Positions 36,287 to 45,092 of a DNA stretch of 50,532 nucleotides are shown here, piece by piece. The notes below the pieces were generated by a model. The model was not told where the DNA came from. It ran no database searches and saw only the letters and a list, made by a program, of their open reading frames with translations. Origin of the DNA: Alphaproteobacteria bacterium (GTDB lineage Bacteria > Pseudomonadota > Alphaproteobacteria > DSM-16000 > Inquilinaceae); contig JANQSN010000023.1 in assembly GCA_028284045.1 (NCBI GenBank), forward strand, positions 1-50,532. Reading direction: 5' to 3'. How positions within the stretch are numbered: the first letter of the stretch is position 1; each line of letters opens with the position of its first letter. Position numbers and translations under genes: made by a program.

Positions 36287-37537
36287 ATGCCGGCACCGGG
36301 CGCCAATCTACGCATCGACGGCGAAAGGCTGTGGGACAGCCTGATGACCATGGCCCGCATCGGGCCGGGCGTGCGCGGCGGCAACAACCGCCAGACGCTG
36401 ACCGACGACGACCGCCAAGGCCGCCGGCTGTTCCAGGACTGGGCGGAAGCCGCCGGCATGACCGTGCGGGTCGACGCCATGGGCAACATGTTCGCGCGCG
36501 CGGAGGGTACGGAACCGGACCTGGCGCCGGTCTTCGTCGGCTCCCATCTCGACACCCAGCCCACCGGGGGGCGGTTTGACGGCGTGCTGGGCGTGCTGGC
36601 GGCGCTGGAGATCATCCGTACGCTGCGCGACCTCAATGTCCGCACCCGCCGGCCGATCGAGGTGGTCAACTGGACCAACGAGGAAGGCACCCGCTTCGCC
36701 CCGGCCATGGTCGGCTCCGGCGTGTTCGCTGGCGTGCACACGCTCGACTGGGCCTATGAGCGGACCGATGCCGACGGCCTGCGCCTGGGCGACGAGCTGG
36801 CGCGCATCGGCTTTCGCGGCGAGGATGCCGCGACCCCGCGCCGCCCGCATGCCTGCTTCGAGCTGCATATCGAGCAGGGGCCGATCCTGGAGCGCGAAGA
36901 GATCGACATCGGCATCGTCACCCATGGCCAGGGCCTGCGCTGGCTGGAGGTCACGCTGACCGGCCAGGAGAGCCATACCGGCTCCACACCTATGGATATG
37001 CGCCGCAATGCCGGGCTGGGCATGGCGCAGGTGATCGCCGTGGTCGACACCATCGCGCGGCGCCACGCCCCCCACGCGGTGGGCAGCGTCGGCCATGCCG
37101 TGGTCTTCCCGAACAGCCGCAACATCGTGCCGGGGCGCGCGGTGTTCACGGTCGATGTGCGCAGCCCCGATCTCGCCGTCCTGACGGCGATGGAGGCCAG
37201 CGTGCGCGGCGAGGCGGCGGCGATCGCCGAGGCGCTCGGCCTCGGCCTGGAGATCGCGGAGGTCGGCGCCTTCGATCCCGTCACCTTCGATCCCGGCTGC
37301 GTGGCCAGCCTGCGCGCGGCCGCCCAGCGCCTCGGCTACAGCCATCGCGACATCGTCTCCGGCGCCGGCCATGATGCCTGCTGGATCAACCGGGTGGCGC
37401 CCACGGCCATGGTGATGTGCCCGTGCGTCGATGGGCTGTCGCACAACGAGGACGAGGACATCCGGCCGGACTGGGCCCGCGCCGGCGCCGATGTGCTGCT
37501 GCATGCCGTGTTGGAGACGGCCGAGATCGTCGGATAG
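36287..37537 (+). CDS. M20-family Zn amidohydrolase (hydantoinase/carbamoylase type)
   Basis: The 416-residue metallohydrolase has the metal ligands in VFVGSHLDTQPTGGRFDG, WTNEEGTRFAP and LHIEQGPILE. The dimer/substrate motif GQESHTGSTPMDMRRNA and the late GAGHDACWI are also present. This family includes N-carbamoyl-L-amino acid hydrolase, beta-ureidopropionase and allantoate amidohydrolase. The exact substrate is not set by these motifs. AAGGAGAG precedes the ATG. Confidence 0.93.
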   Translation: MPAPGANLRIDGERLWDSLMTMARIGPGVRGGNNRQTLTDDDRQGRRLFQDWAEAAGMTVRVDAMGNMFARAEGTEPDLAPVFVGSHLDTQPTGGRFDGVLGVLAALEIIRTLRDLNVRTRRPIEVVNWTNEEGTRFAPAMVGSGVFAGVHTLDWAYERTDADGLRLGDELARIGFRGEDAATPRRPHACFELHIEQGPILEREEIDIGIVTHGQGLRWLEVTLTGQESHTGSTPMDMRRNAGLGMAQVIAVVDTIARRHAPHAVGSVGHAVVFPNSRNIVPGRAVFTVDVRSPDLAVLTAMEASVRGEAAAIAEALGLGLEIAEVGAFDPVTFDPGCVASLRAAAQRLGYSHRDIVSGAGHDACWINRVAPTAMVMCPCVDGLSHNEDEDIRPDWARAGADVLLHAVLETAEIVG

Positions 37538-37565
37538 CCGGCGTCCCGACCGTCCGCTCACCCCC

Positions 37566-38954
37566 ATGTTGTTCAACAGTCAGCTCTTTCTGGTCGCCTT
37601 CCTGCCGGTGGTGTTGGCGGGCTACTACCTGTCGGCCAGGCATCGCGACCTTCGGCTGGGCTGGCTGCTCGCCGCGTCCTTCGTCTTTTACGGCGCGTGG
37701 GACGTCCGCCTGGTGCCGCTGCTGGCCGGTTCGATCCTGCTGAACTGGCTGACGGCGCGCCTGGCGGGCCCGCGTCCGGGCCATTGGGCCTTCGCCGGCG
37801 TGATCGGTGTCAATCTGGCGATCCTCGGCGTGTTCAAATACGCCGACTTCACCGCGTCGAGTGTCTGCGCGGCCGTCGGCTGCACGCATCAGCCCTGGTC
37901 GATCGTGCTGCCGCTGGGGATCAGCTTTTTCACGTTCCAGCAGATCGCCTACCTCGCCGATCTCAGGGCCGGGCGGGCGCCGACCTACCGGCTGCTCGAC
38001 TACGCGGCCTTCGTCGCCTTCTTCCCCCAACTCGTCGCCGGGCCGATCGTCCGCCACAACGAGCTGATCGGCCAGTTCGCGCTGGATCCGTGGCGGCCGG
38101 GCCTGGCGGAGCGGCTGTCGCGCGGGGGCCTGCTGGTCATCATCGGCCTGGCCAAGAAGATGCTGGTCGCCGATCCGCTGGCCCGGCTGATCGATCCGGT
38201 TTATGCGCGCGCCGCGGCGGGGGAGGCGATCGGTGCCGGCGACGCCTGGGTGGCGACCATCGGCTTCACGCTGCAGATCTTCTATGATTTCTCCGCCTAT
38301 ACCGACATGGCGATCGGTCTGGCGCTGATGTTCGGGCTGACGCTGCCGCTCAACTTCGACGATCCCTACCGCGCCGTATCGATCATCGATTTCTGGCGGC
38401 GGTGGCACATGACCCTGTCGCGGTTCTTCCGCGACTATGTCTACATTCCGCTTGGCGGCAGCCGGCGCGGCCTGGCGCGGCAGCTTGCGGCCCTGGCGGT
38501 TACCTGGACTCTGACCGGCCTGTGGCACGGCGCGGCCTGGACCTTCGTCGCCTGGGGGGCGATCCATGGCGTGGCGCTTGTCTTGCAGCTCTTCTGGCGG
38601 CGGTGGATCGGCTGGGCGCCGCCGGCGGTCCTGGGCTGGCTGTTGACCATGGCCGTCGTGTCCGGCGCCCTCGTCATCTTCCGGGCGGAAGGCTTCGCGG
38701 CGGCCGGCTTGGTCCTCGGCGGGCTTGCCGGCCCGATCGCGGTGGACGGTGCGGCGGCGTCGGTCGATTGGCAGGATCTTTGGCTAGTCGGGTTGGCATC
38801 GGCGCTGATCTGGGCGCCGGCGAGCCACCGGCTGGCGCTGGAGCGTCTGGCACCGTCGCGCGGGCTGGCAATGGCCACCGGAATCGCCCTGGCGACGCTG
38901 GTGCTGCTGGCGGGCGGGGGACCGGGGCAGGAGTTCATCTATTTCCAGTTCTGA
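37566..38954 (+). CDS. MBOAT-family membrane O-acyltransferase (AlgI/DltB-like)
   Basis: The 462-residue polytopic membrane protein has the MBOAT signatures LPLGISFFTFQQIAYLADL, DYAAFVAFFPQLVAGPIVRH, FDDPYRAVSIIDFWRRWHMT, YIPLGGSRRG and the catalytic His in LTGLWHGAAWTFVAWG. Such proteins carry acyl groups across the membrane to polymers, as AlgI does for alginate and DltB for teichoic acid. The frame opens MLFNSQLFLVAFLPVV. The following SGNH-like gene, ACP and AMP-ligase suggest a complete acyl-transfer set. Confidence 0.95.
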   Translation: MLFNSQLFLVAFLPVVLAGYYLSARHRDLRLGWLLAASFVFYGAWDVRLVPLLAGSILLNWLTARLAGPRPGHWAFAGVIGVNLAILGVFKYADFTASSVCAAVGCTHQPWSIVLPLGISFFTFQQIAYLADLRAGRAPTYRLLDYAAFVAFFPQLVAGPIVRHNELIGQFALDPWRPGLAERLSRGGLLVIIGLAKKMLVADPLARLIDPVYARAAAGEAIGAGDAWVATIGFTLQIFYDFSAYTDMAIGLALMFGLTLPLNFDDPYRAVSIIDFWRRWHMTLSRFFRDYVYIPLGGSRRGLARQLAALAVTWTLTGLWHGAAWTFVAWGAIHGVALVLQLFWRRWIGWAPPAVLGWLLTMAVVSGALVIFRAEGFAAAGLVLGGLAGPIAVDGAAASVDWQDLWLVGLASALIWAPASHRLALERLAPSRGLAMATGIALATLVLLAGGGPGQEFIYFQF

Positions 38955-39120
38955 ACCATGGCGGGGGCCGCCGCTTGAGCAAGACCGCACCGCCGCCGCC
39001 TGGCGCGCGTTCTGGCGCTGGCTGATCGGCGGGATCGCCGTTGCGGGCGGAGCCGTCTACCTGTTCCTGGCGATCGTCGATCCTTGGGGCAGCCTGGCCT
39101 GGTCGCCCGATCTGCCGCGC

Positions 39121-40050
39121 GTGCCGGCCGACCAGAACCAACGCTTCAGCTATCCGATGGTGGCGCGGGACGGGCGCTTCGACAGCCTGGTGATCGGCAC
39201 GTCGACCACCCGACTGCTCAAGCCGCCGCGGCTGGCGGCGCGGTTCGGCGGGCGCTTCGCCAATCTGTCGATGAACTCCGCGACCGCCTACGAGGCCTAT
39301 CTGATCGCCGATCTGTTCCTGCGCCGCGAACCGGCACCGGCGACGGCGATCGTCGGCATCGATGGGCAGTGGTGTTTGGATCCGTCCGAGTTCTCGCTGT
39401 TCAGCGATCGGCCTTTCCCGCCCTGGCTCTATGACGACGATCCGGTCAACGACTATGCCAACCTCTTCAGCGGCCGGGCTGTGGAGATCGCCGTCAACCA
39501 AGCGGGGATGATGTTGGGTCTCATCCCACCGCGATATGGTATTGACGGATATGCTAATTTCCTGCCCGAAGCGAGCGAGTATGATCTCGACCGGGCGAGG
39601 GGTCACCTATACGGCTCGCCGACGCCGCGGCCGCTGCCCGACCCGCCGGAGGGCTGGCGCGCGTCGGCCGATCCGCCATCCCCGGTGGCCGAGCGCGCAT
39701 TGCCGGCCATCACCTATCTGGACCGCCTGGTCGAGCGCTTGCCGGCCGAGACGGAACTGATCGCGATGATCGCGCCCTACCACGCCGCCCATATACCGCC
39801 CGCCTGGCGGCCCACGGGGCAACGGCTCGCCGCGTGCAAGGCGGCGGTCGCAGCCGCGGTGGCGCGCCATCCGCAGGGGCTGACCGTCGACTTCATGCTG
39901 TGGTCGGCGATCACCCGCGAGGATCGCCACTACTGGGACCCTCAGCACACGACCGTCGAGATTGCCGATCTGCTGGTCGATCTGCTGGCCGAGGCCGCGG
40001 CCGGCCGCACCGATCCCGACGGACGCTATCGCGTTCTGGGTGAGGAGTAG
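39121..40050 (+). CDS. SGNH-like partner of the MBOAT protein, N-terminus apparently frameshifted
   Basis: The 309-codon frame has SLVIGTSTTRLLKPP near the N-terminus (an SGNH-type GTS block) and HYWDPQHTTVEIADLLVDLL near the C-terminus (a D-x-x-H-like block). Both fit AlgJ/AlgX/DltD-like proteins that transfer acyl groups in the periplasm. In the same frame upstream, 39001-39120 encodes a plausible membrane anchor (WLIGGIAVAGGAVYLFLAIV), but no ATG, GTG or TTG starts it. A TTG at 38975 in another frame (LSKTAPPPPG) would, if one base were missing in the CCG run near 38990-39000. GTG 39121 is the first usable start as given. Confidence 0.65.
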   Translation: MPADQNQRFSYPMVARDGRFDSLVIGTSTTRLLKPPRLAARFGGRFANLSMNSATAYEAYLIADLFLRREPAPATAIVGIDGQWCLDPSEFSLFSDRPFPPWLYDDDPVNDYANLFSGRAVEIAVNQAGMMLGLIPPRYGIDGYANFLPEASEYDLDRARGHLYGSPTPRPLPDPPEGWRASADPPSPVAERALPAITYLDRLVERLPAETELIAMIAPYHAAHIPPAWRPTGQRLAACKAAVAAAVARHPQGLTVDFMLWSAITREDRHYWDPQHTTVEIADLLVDLLAEAAAGRTDPDGRYRVLGEE

Positions 40051-40057
40051 GGGGCCG

Positions 40058-40378
40058 TCAGGCGCTGCGGCGGGTCGGGCCGTCCGGCATCCGGATCAGC
40101 GCCAGGAGGTAGCGTGTGCAGCCGTCCAGGCTCGACAAACGGGGGTAGTCGGCCTCCGGCACCTTGACGTCCAAAGCCCGTTCCAGGCCCAGGATCAGGT
40201 TCAAGAGGTCGACGGAGTCGAAGTCCATCTGATCGCGGAAGCTGACGGCCGGATCGATCTGCTCGGGATCCGCATCGGGGCTGATCTCGCCTAGCCGGTC
40301 GAGCACCAGCGCCCGCATCGCCGTCTCGTCCTGCGGCGGGTTGCGTTCCCCACACCCGGTCATGCCGGTATCGGTCAT
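40058..40378 (-). CDS. Acyl carrier protein
   Basis: The 106-residue protein is a carrier protein with the phosphopantetheine Ser in MDFDSVDLLNLILGLERAL and four-helix spacing (MRALVLDRLGEIS before it, VPEADYPRLSSLDGCTRYLL after). The first 20 residues are an unstructured extension, so an internal start is possible. It ends 7 bp from the converging SGNH-like gene and follows the AMP-ligase gene by 11 bp. It is therefore probably loaded by that ligase, as DltC is by DltA. Confidence 0.88.
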   Translation of the reverse strand: MTDTGMTGCGERNPPQDETAMRALVLDRLGEISPDADPEQIDPAVSFRDQMDFDSVDLLNLILGLERALDVKVPEADYPRLSSLDGCTRYLLALIRMPDGPTRRSA

Positions 40379-40389
40379 ATCCCTAGTCT

Positions 40390-42111
40390 CTAGCGAGGCG
40401 GCAGGCCCGCAGGCCCGTCCGCCCTCTCACGGATCGATGACGCAACGGCGCGGCGCAGGATCTTGCCGGAGCCGGTCTTCGGCAGGGCGCTGGCGAAGAC
40501 GATCCGCCGCGGGGCCACCGCCGGCCCCAGCCGCCGCCGCGCAAGCGCCAGAAGCGCGCGGCGAAGTTCCCCATCGGCATGATAGCCGGCCTGCACAACG
40601 ATATGAGCCTCAACCGCCAGTCCGATCAAGGGGTCTGGCCGGCCGACGACGCACACTTCACCAACCGCCGGATGGTCCAGGAGACAGCTTTCCACCTCGA
40701 AGGGGCCGATCAGATGTCCCGCCGACTTGATGGCGTCGTCGGCCCGGCCGATGAACCAGAAGACGCCGGCCTCGTCGCAGCGGGCGAGATCGCCGGTGAG
40801 ATACCAGCCGTCGTGAAAGCAGGCCCGGTATCGCGCCTCGTCGCCGATATAGGTTCGAAACAGGGACGGCCAGGGCAGCTTGAGCGCCAGCATTCCCGTT
40901 TCGCCGACCGCCGCCCCGCCGACGGGCCGGTTGTCCTCCCCCACCGCCAGGACGGTCGCCTGGATACCGCCGATCGGCCGACCCATCGCGCCGTCCGGCA
41001 CGGCGGCGTCGCCGGGATGGTGAATCATGATGGCGCCGGTCTCGGTCTGCCACCAGGTCTCCCGGATGGCCACGCCCAACCGGTCGCGGCCCCAGGCGAC
41101 ACCGGCCGCGCCTAGCGGCTCCCCGACGCTGGCGGCAACCCGCAGGTCCGCCAACGCGTCCGGCCAGGTGAGTCCGCCGCCCGCCTCCGCGCGCATCAGC
41201 AGTCGCAGGGCGGTGGGGGCGGTGTACCAGACGGCGATCCGCTCCGCCGCCAGCAGGGTCGCCCAACGCTGCGCGTCGAACTCCTCCCGGTCGGCGATGA
41301 TCGTGGCGCCGGCGAGCAACGGGGCGAAGATCCCGTAGACCGTCCCGGTGACCCAGCCGGGATCGGCCGTGCACCAATAGCGCTCGCCGGCTGCGAGGCC
41401 CAGCACGGCCCGGGCGGTCGCGTGCTGGCCGACCGCCGCCTCGTGCACATGCAGCGCGCCCTTGGGCGCACCCGTGGTGCCGCTGGTGAAGAACAGCAGG
41501 GCCGGATCTTCCGGCCGGGTCGCCGTCACCGGGCGGTCCGGCGATGCTTGCCCGAGCGCGCAGTCGAGCGCCAGAACGCGCACCGCGCCGGCATCGGCAA
41601 CGGCGTCGGTCGTATCCTCGGCAATCAGCACGAACCGGACGGACGGGGTGTCGGCCAGCAGCGCGGCCAGCTTGCGCTCGTAGAGCGCGCGGGTGGTCAC
41701 GACGACGCTGGCCTCGGCGCGGTTGACGCGGGTGCGGATGGGATCGGGCCCGAACACCTGGAACAGCGGGCAGAAGACCGCACCCGCCCGCACCGTGCCG
41801 AGCGCGACCGTGAACAGCGCCGGGCTGCGGCCGAGCAGCGAGCAGACGACCTCGCCCCGCCCCACGCCCAGCCGGTCCAGGACGGCCGCGAACCGCGCCG
41901 CCCGGGTGGTCAGCTCGCCATAGGTCAGCGTCTCCGGCGGCGCATCGGCGGCCACGCAGTGCAGCGCGATGCGCGCACCGGCCCCGGCGCGGACATGGCG
42001 GTCCAGCGCCTCATGGGCGATGTTGAGACCACCGCCCGGCAGGCCATCCAGGTCTTGGCGCGCGGCGGCCCAGGCGGCGGCGCGTTCGGCATCGGAATCG
42101 GTTGGGGGCAT
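40390..42111 (-). CDS. Acetyl-CoA synthetase-like AMP-forming ligase
   Basis: The 573-residue ANL enzyme has the P-loop LLFFTSGTTGAPKG, the motif WWQTETGAIMIHHPG typical of acetyl-CoA synthetases and GWYLTGDLARCDEAGVFWFIGRADD. The catalytic lysine is in PKTGSGKILRR (K550). It activates a short carboxylic acid to acyl-AMP and then acyl-CoA or acyl-ACP. The adjacent ACP favours the latter. The divergent Pat gene suggests control by acetylation of K550. ATG 42111 is used; GTG 42132 is an alternative. Confidence 0.9.
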   Translation of the reverse strand: MPPTDSDAERAAAWAAARQDLDGLPGGGLNIAHEALDRHVRAGAGARIALHCVAADAPPETLTYGELTTRAARFAAVLDRLGVGRGEVVCSLLGRSPALFTVALGTVRAGAVFCPLFQVFGPDPIRTRVNRAEASVVVTTRALYERKLAALLADTPSVRFVLIAEDTTDAVADAGAVRVLALDCALGQASPDRPVTATRPEDPALLFFTSGTTGAPKGALHVHEAAVGQHATARAVLGLAAGERYWCTADPGWVTGTVYGIFAPLLAGATIIADREEFDAQRWATLLAAERIAVWYTAPTALRLLMRAEAGGGLTWPDALADLRVAASVGEPLGAAGVAWGRDRLGVAIRETWWQTETGAIMIHHPGDAAVPDGAMGRPIGGIQATVLAVGEDNRPVGGAAVGETGMLALKLPWPSLFRTYIGDEARYRACFHDGWYLTGDLARCDEAGVFWFIGRADDAIKSAGHLIGPFEVESCLLDHPAVGEVCVVGRPDPLIGLAVEAHIVVQAGYHADGELRRALLALARRRLGPAVAPRRIVFASALPKTGSGKILRRAVASSIRERADGPAGLPPR

Positions 42112-42290
42112 CGGCCCGCTGGCTTGTCTCACGGCGGCCGGACCATAGCGCCCGGTCCGTCGCGGGCCAATCGCCGAAGCGCCGGCGGTCCGCGGAGGGG
42201 GTGCCTGGACGGCTGCGCTTGTGTGCCGGGGTGGTGTAAGACCGGACGCGTCCGGCGTTCGCCGGCACCCGTGCGAAGATCGGAGCCTGC

Positions 42291-44960
42291 ATGAGCAGCC
42301 GCCATCTCGATCGCTTGCTACGACCGCGCTCGATTGCGCTGATCGGCGGCGGCGACGAGGCCCGCAGCCGTATCGTCGCCCGCAACCTGATGGGGTCGGG
42401 CTTCAAGGGTCCCTTGCGGGCGATCGGCGGTCCCGGCGCCCTGGGCATGGAGCGGGCGGCGTCGCTGGGCGACCTGCCGGCACCGCCCGATCTGGTGGTG
42501 ATCGACGCGCCGGCGGACCACCTGACCGGGATCGTCGACGACTGCGGGCGGGCCGGGGCCGGGGCCGCCGTCATCGTGTCCAGCGGCCCTGGCCACCGGG
42601 CGAATGCCCTGGGCGCGCGACTGTCCGCCGATCTGGTGGCGGCGGCCCGGCCGCATGGGCTGCGGCTGATCGGCCCCGACAGCCTGGGCGTGATGGTGCC
42701 GGGCCTGGGCGTCAACGCCAGCGTCTCCCCGGTGGCGCCGCAGGCCGGCAGGATCGCGCTGGTGGCGCAGTCCGGCACCATCGTGACCTCGGTCTTGAGC
42801 TGGGCCGACGACCGGCGTGCGGGGTTCTCCCACGTCCTGTCGCTCGGCGACATGGCCGATGTGCATTTCGGCGACCTGCTCGACTACCTGGCCAACGACG
42901 TCACCGCCACGTCGATCTTCCTCTATATCGAGACGATCACCGACGCCCGGTCCTTCATGTCGGCGGGGCGGGCGGCGGCGCGCACCAAGCCGGTGCTGGT
43001 GGTCAAGGCCGGCCGGCACGAGGCGGGGCGCGAGGCGCTGGTCTCGCATTCCGGCGCCTTGGCGGCGCCGGACGAGGTGTTCGACGCAGCTTTCCGGCGG
43101 GCGGGCATGCTGCGCGCCCGGTCGCTGGAGGAGCTTTTCGATGTCGCCGGCACGCTGGCGCGGGCGGCCCTGCCGGCCGGCGACCGGCTGGCGATCCTGA
43201 CCAACAGCGGTGGCATGGGGGTACTGACCACCGACACGCTGGTCGATGTCGGCGGGCGGCTGGCCCGCTTCGCGCCGGAAACGCTGGCGGCCCTGGGCGA
43301 CGTTCTGCCGCCCACGCGCACCACCGGCAATCCGGTCGATCTGGGGCCGGCCGCCGATGGCGATGAGTATGTTCGCGCCTTCGAGACCCTGGCGGCCGAC
43401 CGGGACGTCGATGCGATCCTGGTTATCAACTGCCCGACGGCGATGGCGTCGCGGCGCCGGGCAGCGGAGGAGATCGCCCGAGTCGCCAAGGGCCGCCGCC
43501 GACCGGTGATCTTGACGAGCTGGGTCGGCGAGGCGGCGGCGGACCTGTCGCGCCGAGTTCTGGTGGAGGCCGGCATCGCCACCTATGCCACCCCGGGGCA
43601 GGGCGTACGGGCATTCACCCATCTCCTGGGCTATCGCCGCAGCCAGACACTGCTGATGGAGACCCCGCCGTCGGTGCCGGAGAGCTTCGAGCCGGACCTC
43701 CCCCGCGCCCGCGCGGCGATCGACGGCGCGTTGGCGGACGGCCGGCGCTGGCTCAGCGCCACGGAAGGTGCGGAACTGATGGCGGCCTACGGCATCCCCG
43801 GCGTGTCGGCCCGGTTGGCGCCGACGCCGGAGGCCGCAGCACGGCTGGCGGCGGAGCTTGGCGTCGCCGTGGCGCTGAAGATCGTCTCGCCGGACATCAT
43901 CCACAAGGCCGAGGTGAAGGGTATCGCCCTCGACCTCGCCGGGCCCGCGGCCGTGCTGGAGGCGGCACGGTCGATGGCCGCGCATATCGAGCGGGTGCGC
44001 CCGACGGCGAAGATCGAAGGCTTCATGGTCCAACCGATGATCCGCCGGCCGGAGGCGTATGAGCTGATCGTCGGGGCGGTCACCGACCGCCGCTTCGGAC
44101 CGGTGGTGGTGTTCGGCCATGGCGGCACGGCGGTCGAGGTGATCGCCGACAAGGCGCTGGGCCTGCCGCCGCTGAACATGCATCTCGCCCGGGAGATCAT
44201 GGCGCGGACCCGGGTCTGGCGGCTGCTGCGCGGCGACCACGGGCGCCCGGCGGTCGATGTCGACGGGGTGGCGCTGACCTTGATCAAGGTGGCCCAACTC
44301 GTCGCCGACTTCGGCGAAATCGCGGAGTTGGACATCAACCCGCTGCTGGCCGACAGCTACGGCGTCCTGGCGCTGGATGTCCGGGTGGCGGTGACGCCAT
44401 ACGACGGCTCGTCGACCGACCGGCTGGCGATCCGTCCCTACCCCAAGGCGTTGGAAGAGACGATTCCCACGGGCGACGGGCGCGACTTCCTGCTGCGGCC
44501 GGTGGTACCGGAGGACGAGCCCTCCCTCCAGCGCACCTTCGCCCAGCTCAGCGAAGAGGAGATCCGCCTGCGCTTCTTCGCACCGATCAAGGCGCTGAGC
44601 CATGTGATGGCGGCGCGCTTCACCCAGCTAGACTACGACCGCGAGCTGGCGCTGATCGTCACCGAGCACGGCATTCCCGGCCGGACACCGCTCTATGGCC
44701 TGGTCAGCCTGTCGTGCAGCGCCGACCGGCAGAGTGCGGAATACGCGCTTCTGGTGCGGGGCGACATGACGGGCCTCGGCTTCGGGCCGGTGCTGATGCG
44801 CCGGATCATCGACCACGCGCGGTCCTACGGTGTCCGCGAGGTCGTCGGCGACGTGCTGCGCGAGAACAAGTCGATGCTGAAACTGTGCCAGGTTCTCGGC
44901 TTCCGCGCTTCCGCCGACGACGAGGACCCCGGCCTGATGCGCGTTCGCCTGGCGCTGTAG
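42291..44960 (+). CDS. Pat-type protein acetyltransferase (ADP-forming acyl-CoA synthetase domain plus GNAT)
   Basis: In the 889-residue protein, a CoA-binding domain (LRPRSIALIGGG), ligase-CoA and ATP-grasp domains (AELMAAYGIPGVSARLAPTP, VALKIVSPDIIHKAEVKGI, VVVFGHGGTAVEVI) fill the first ~700 residues. A C-terminal GNAT domain follows (LRPVVPEDEPSLQRTF, GLGFGPVLMRRIIDHARSYG). This is the layout of Salmonella Pat, which acetylates and inactivates acetyl-CoA synthetase. A His is present in LVSHSGALAA, where active synthetases have one. GGAG lies 6 nt before the ATG. It is divergent from the acs-like gene, with 179 bp between. Confidence 0.93.
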   Translation: MSSRHLDRLLRPRSIALIGGGDEARSRIVARNLMGSGFKGPLRAIGGPGALGMERAASLGDLPAPPDLVVIDAPADHLTGIVDDCGRAGAGAAVIVSSGPGHRANALGARLSADLVAAARPHGLRLIGPDSLGVMVPGLGVNASVSPVAPQAGRIALVAQSGTIVTSVLSWADDRRAGFSHVLSLGDMADVHFGDLLDYLANDVTATSIFLYIETITDARSFMSAGRAAARTKPVLVVKAGRHEAGREALVSHSGALAAPDEVFDAAFRRAGMLRARSLEELFDVAGTLARAALPAGDRLAILTNSGGMGVLTTDTLVDVGGRLARFAPETLAALGDVLPPTRTTGNPVDLGPAADGDEYVRAFETLAADRDVDAILVINCPTAMASRRRAAEEIARVAKGRRRPVILTSWVGEAAADLSRRVLVEAGIATYATPGQGVRAFTHLLGYRRSQTLLMETPPSVPESFEPDLPRARAAIDGALADGRRWLSATEGAELMAAYGIPGVSARLAPTPEAAARLAAELGVAVALKIVSPDIIHKAEVKGIALDLAGPAAVLEAARSMAAHIERVRPTAKIEGFMVQPMIRRPEAYELIVGAVTDRRFGPVVVFGHGGTAVEVIADKALGLPPLNMHLAREIMARTRVWRLLRGDHGRPAVDVDGVALTLIKVAQLVADFGEIAELDINPLLADSYGVLALDVRVAVTPYDGSSTDRLAIRPYPKALEETIPTGDGRDFLLRPVVPEDEPSLQRTFAQLSEEEIRLRFFAPIKALSHVMAARFTQLDYDRELALIVTEHGIPGRTPLYGLVSLSCSADRQSAEYALLVRGDMTGLGFGPVLMRRIIDHARSYGVREVVGDVLRENKSMLKLCQVLGFRASADDEDPGLMRVRLAL

Positions 44961-45092
44961 CACCGCCGGCCTCGCGCTCGGCAGGCGAATCGTCTAGGCC
45001 TCTAACGGCTTGATCAAGGCCGGCGACCGACTGCCCGTTCGCCGCGCCCATCGACGGCCGATCGCGGCGATCGGGGAGGGGACGGCGAGGCG

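Noticed and set aside
42318..44603. Long - strand frame opposite the Pat-like gene
   Set aside because: Antisense shadow rich in Arg, His and Gln with no domain motifs; the + strand gene has complete family motifs.
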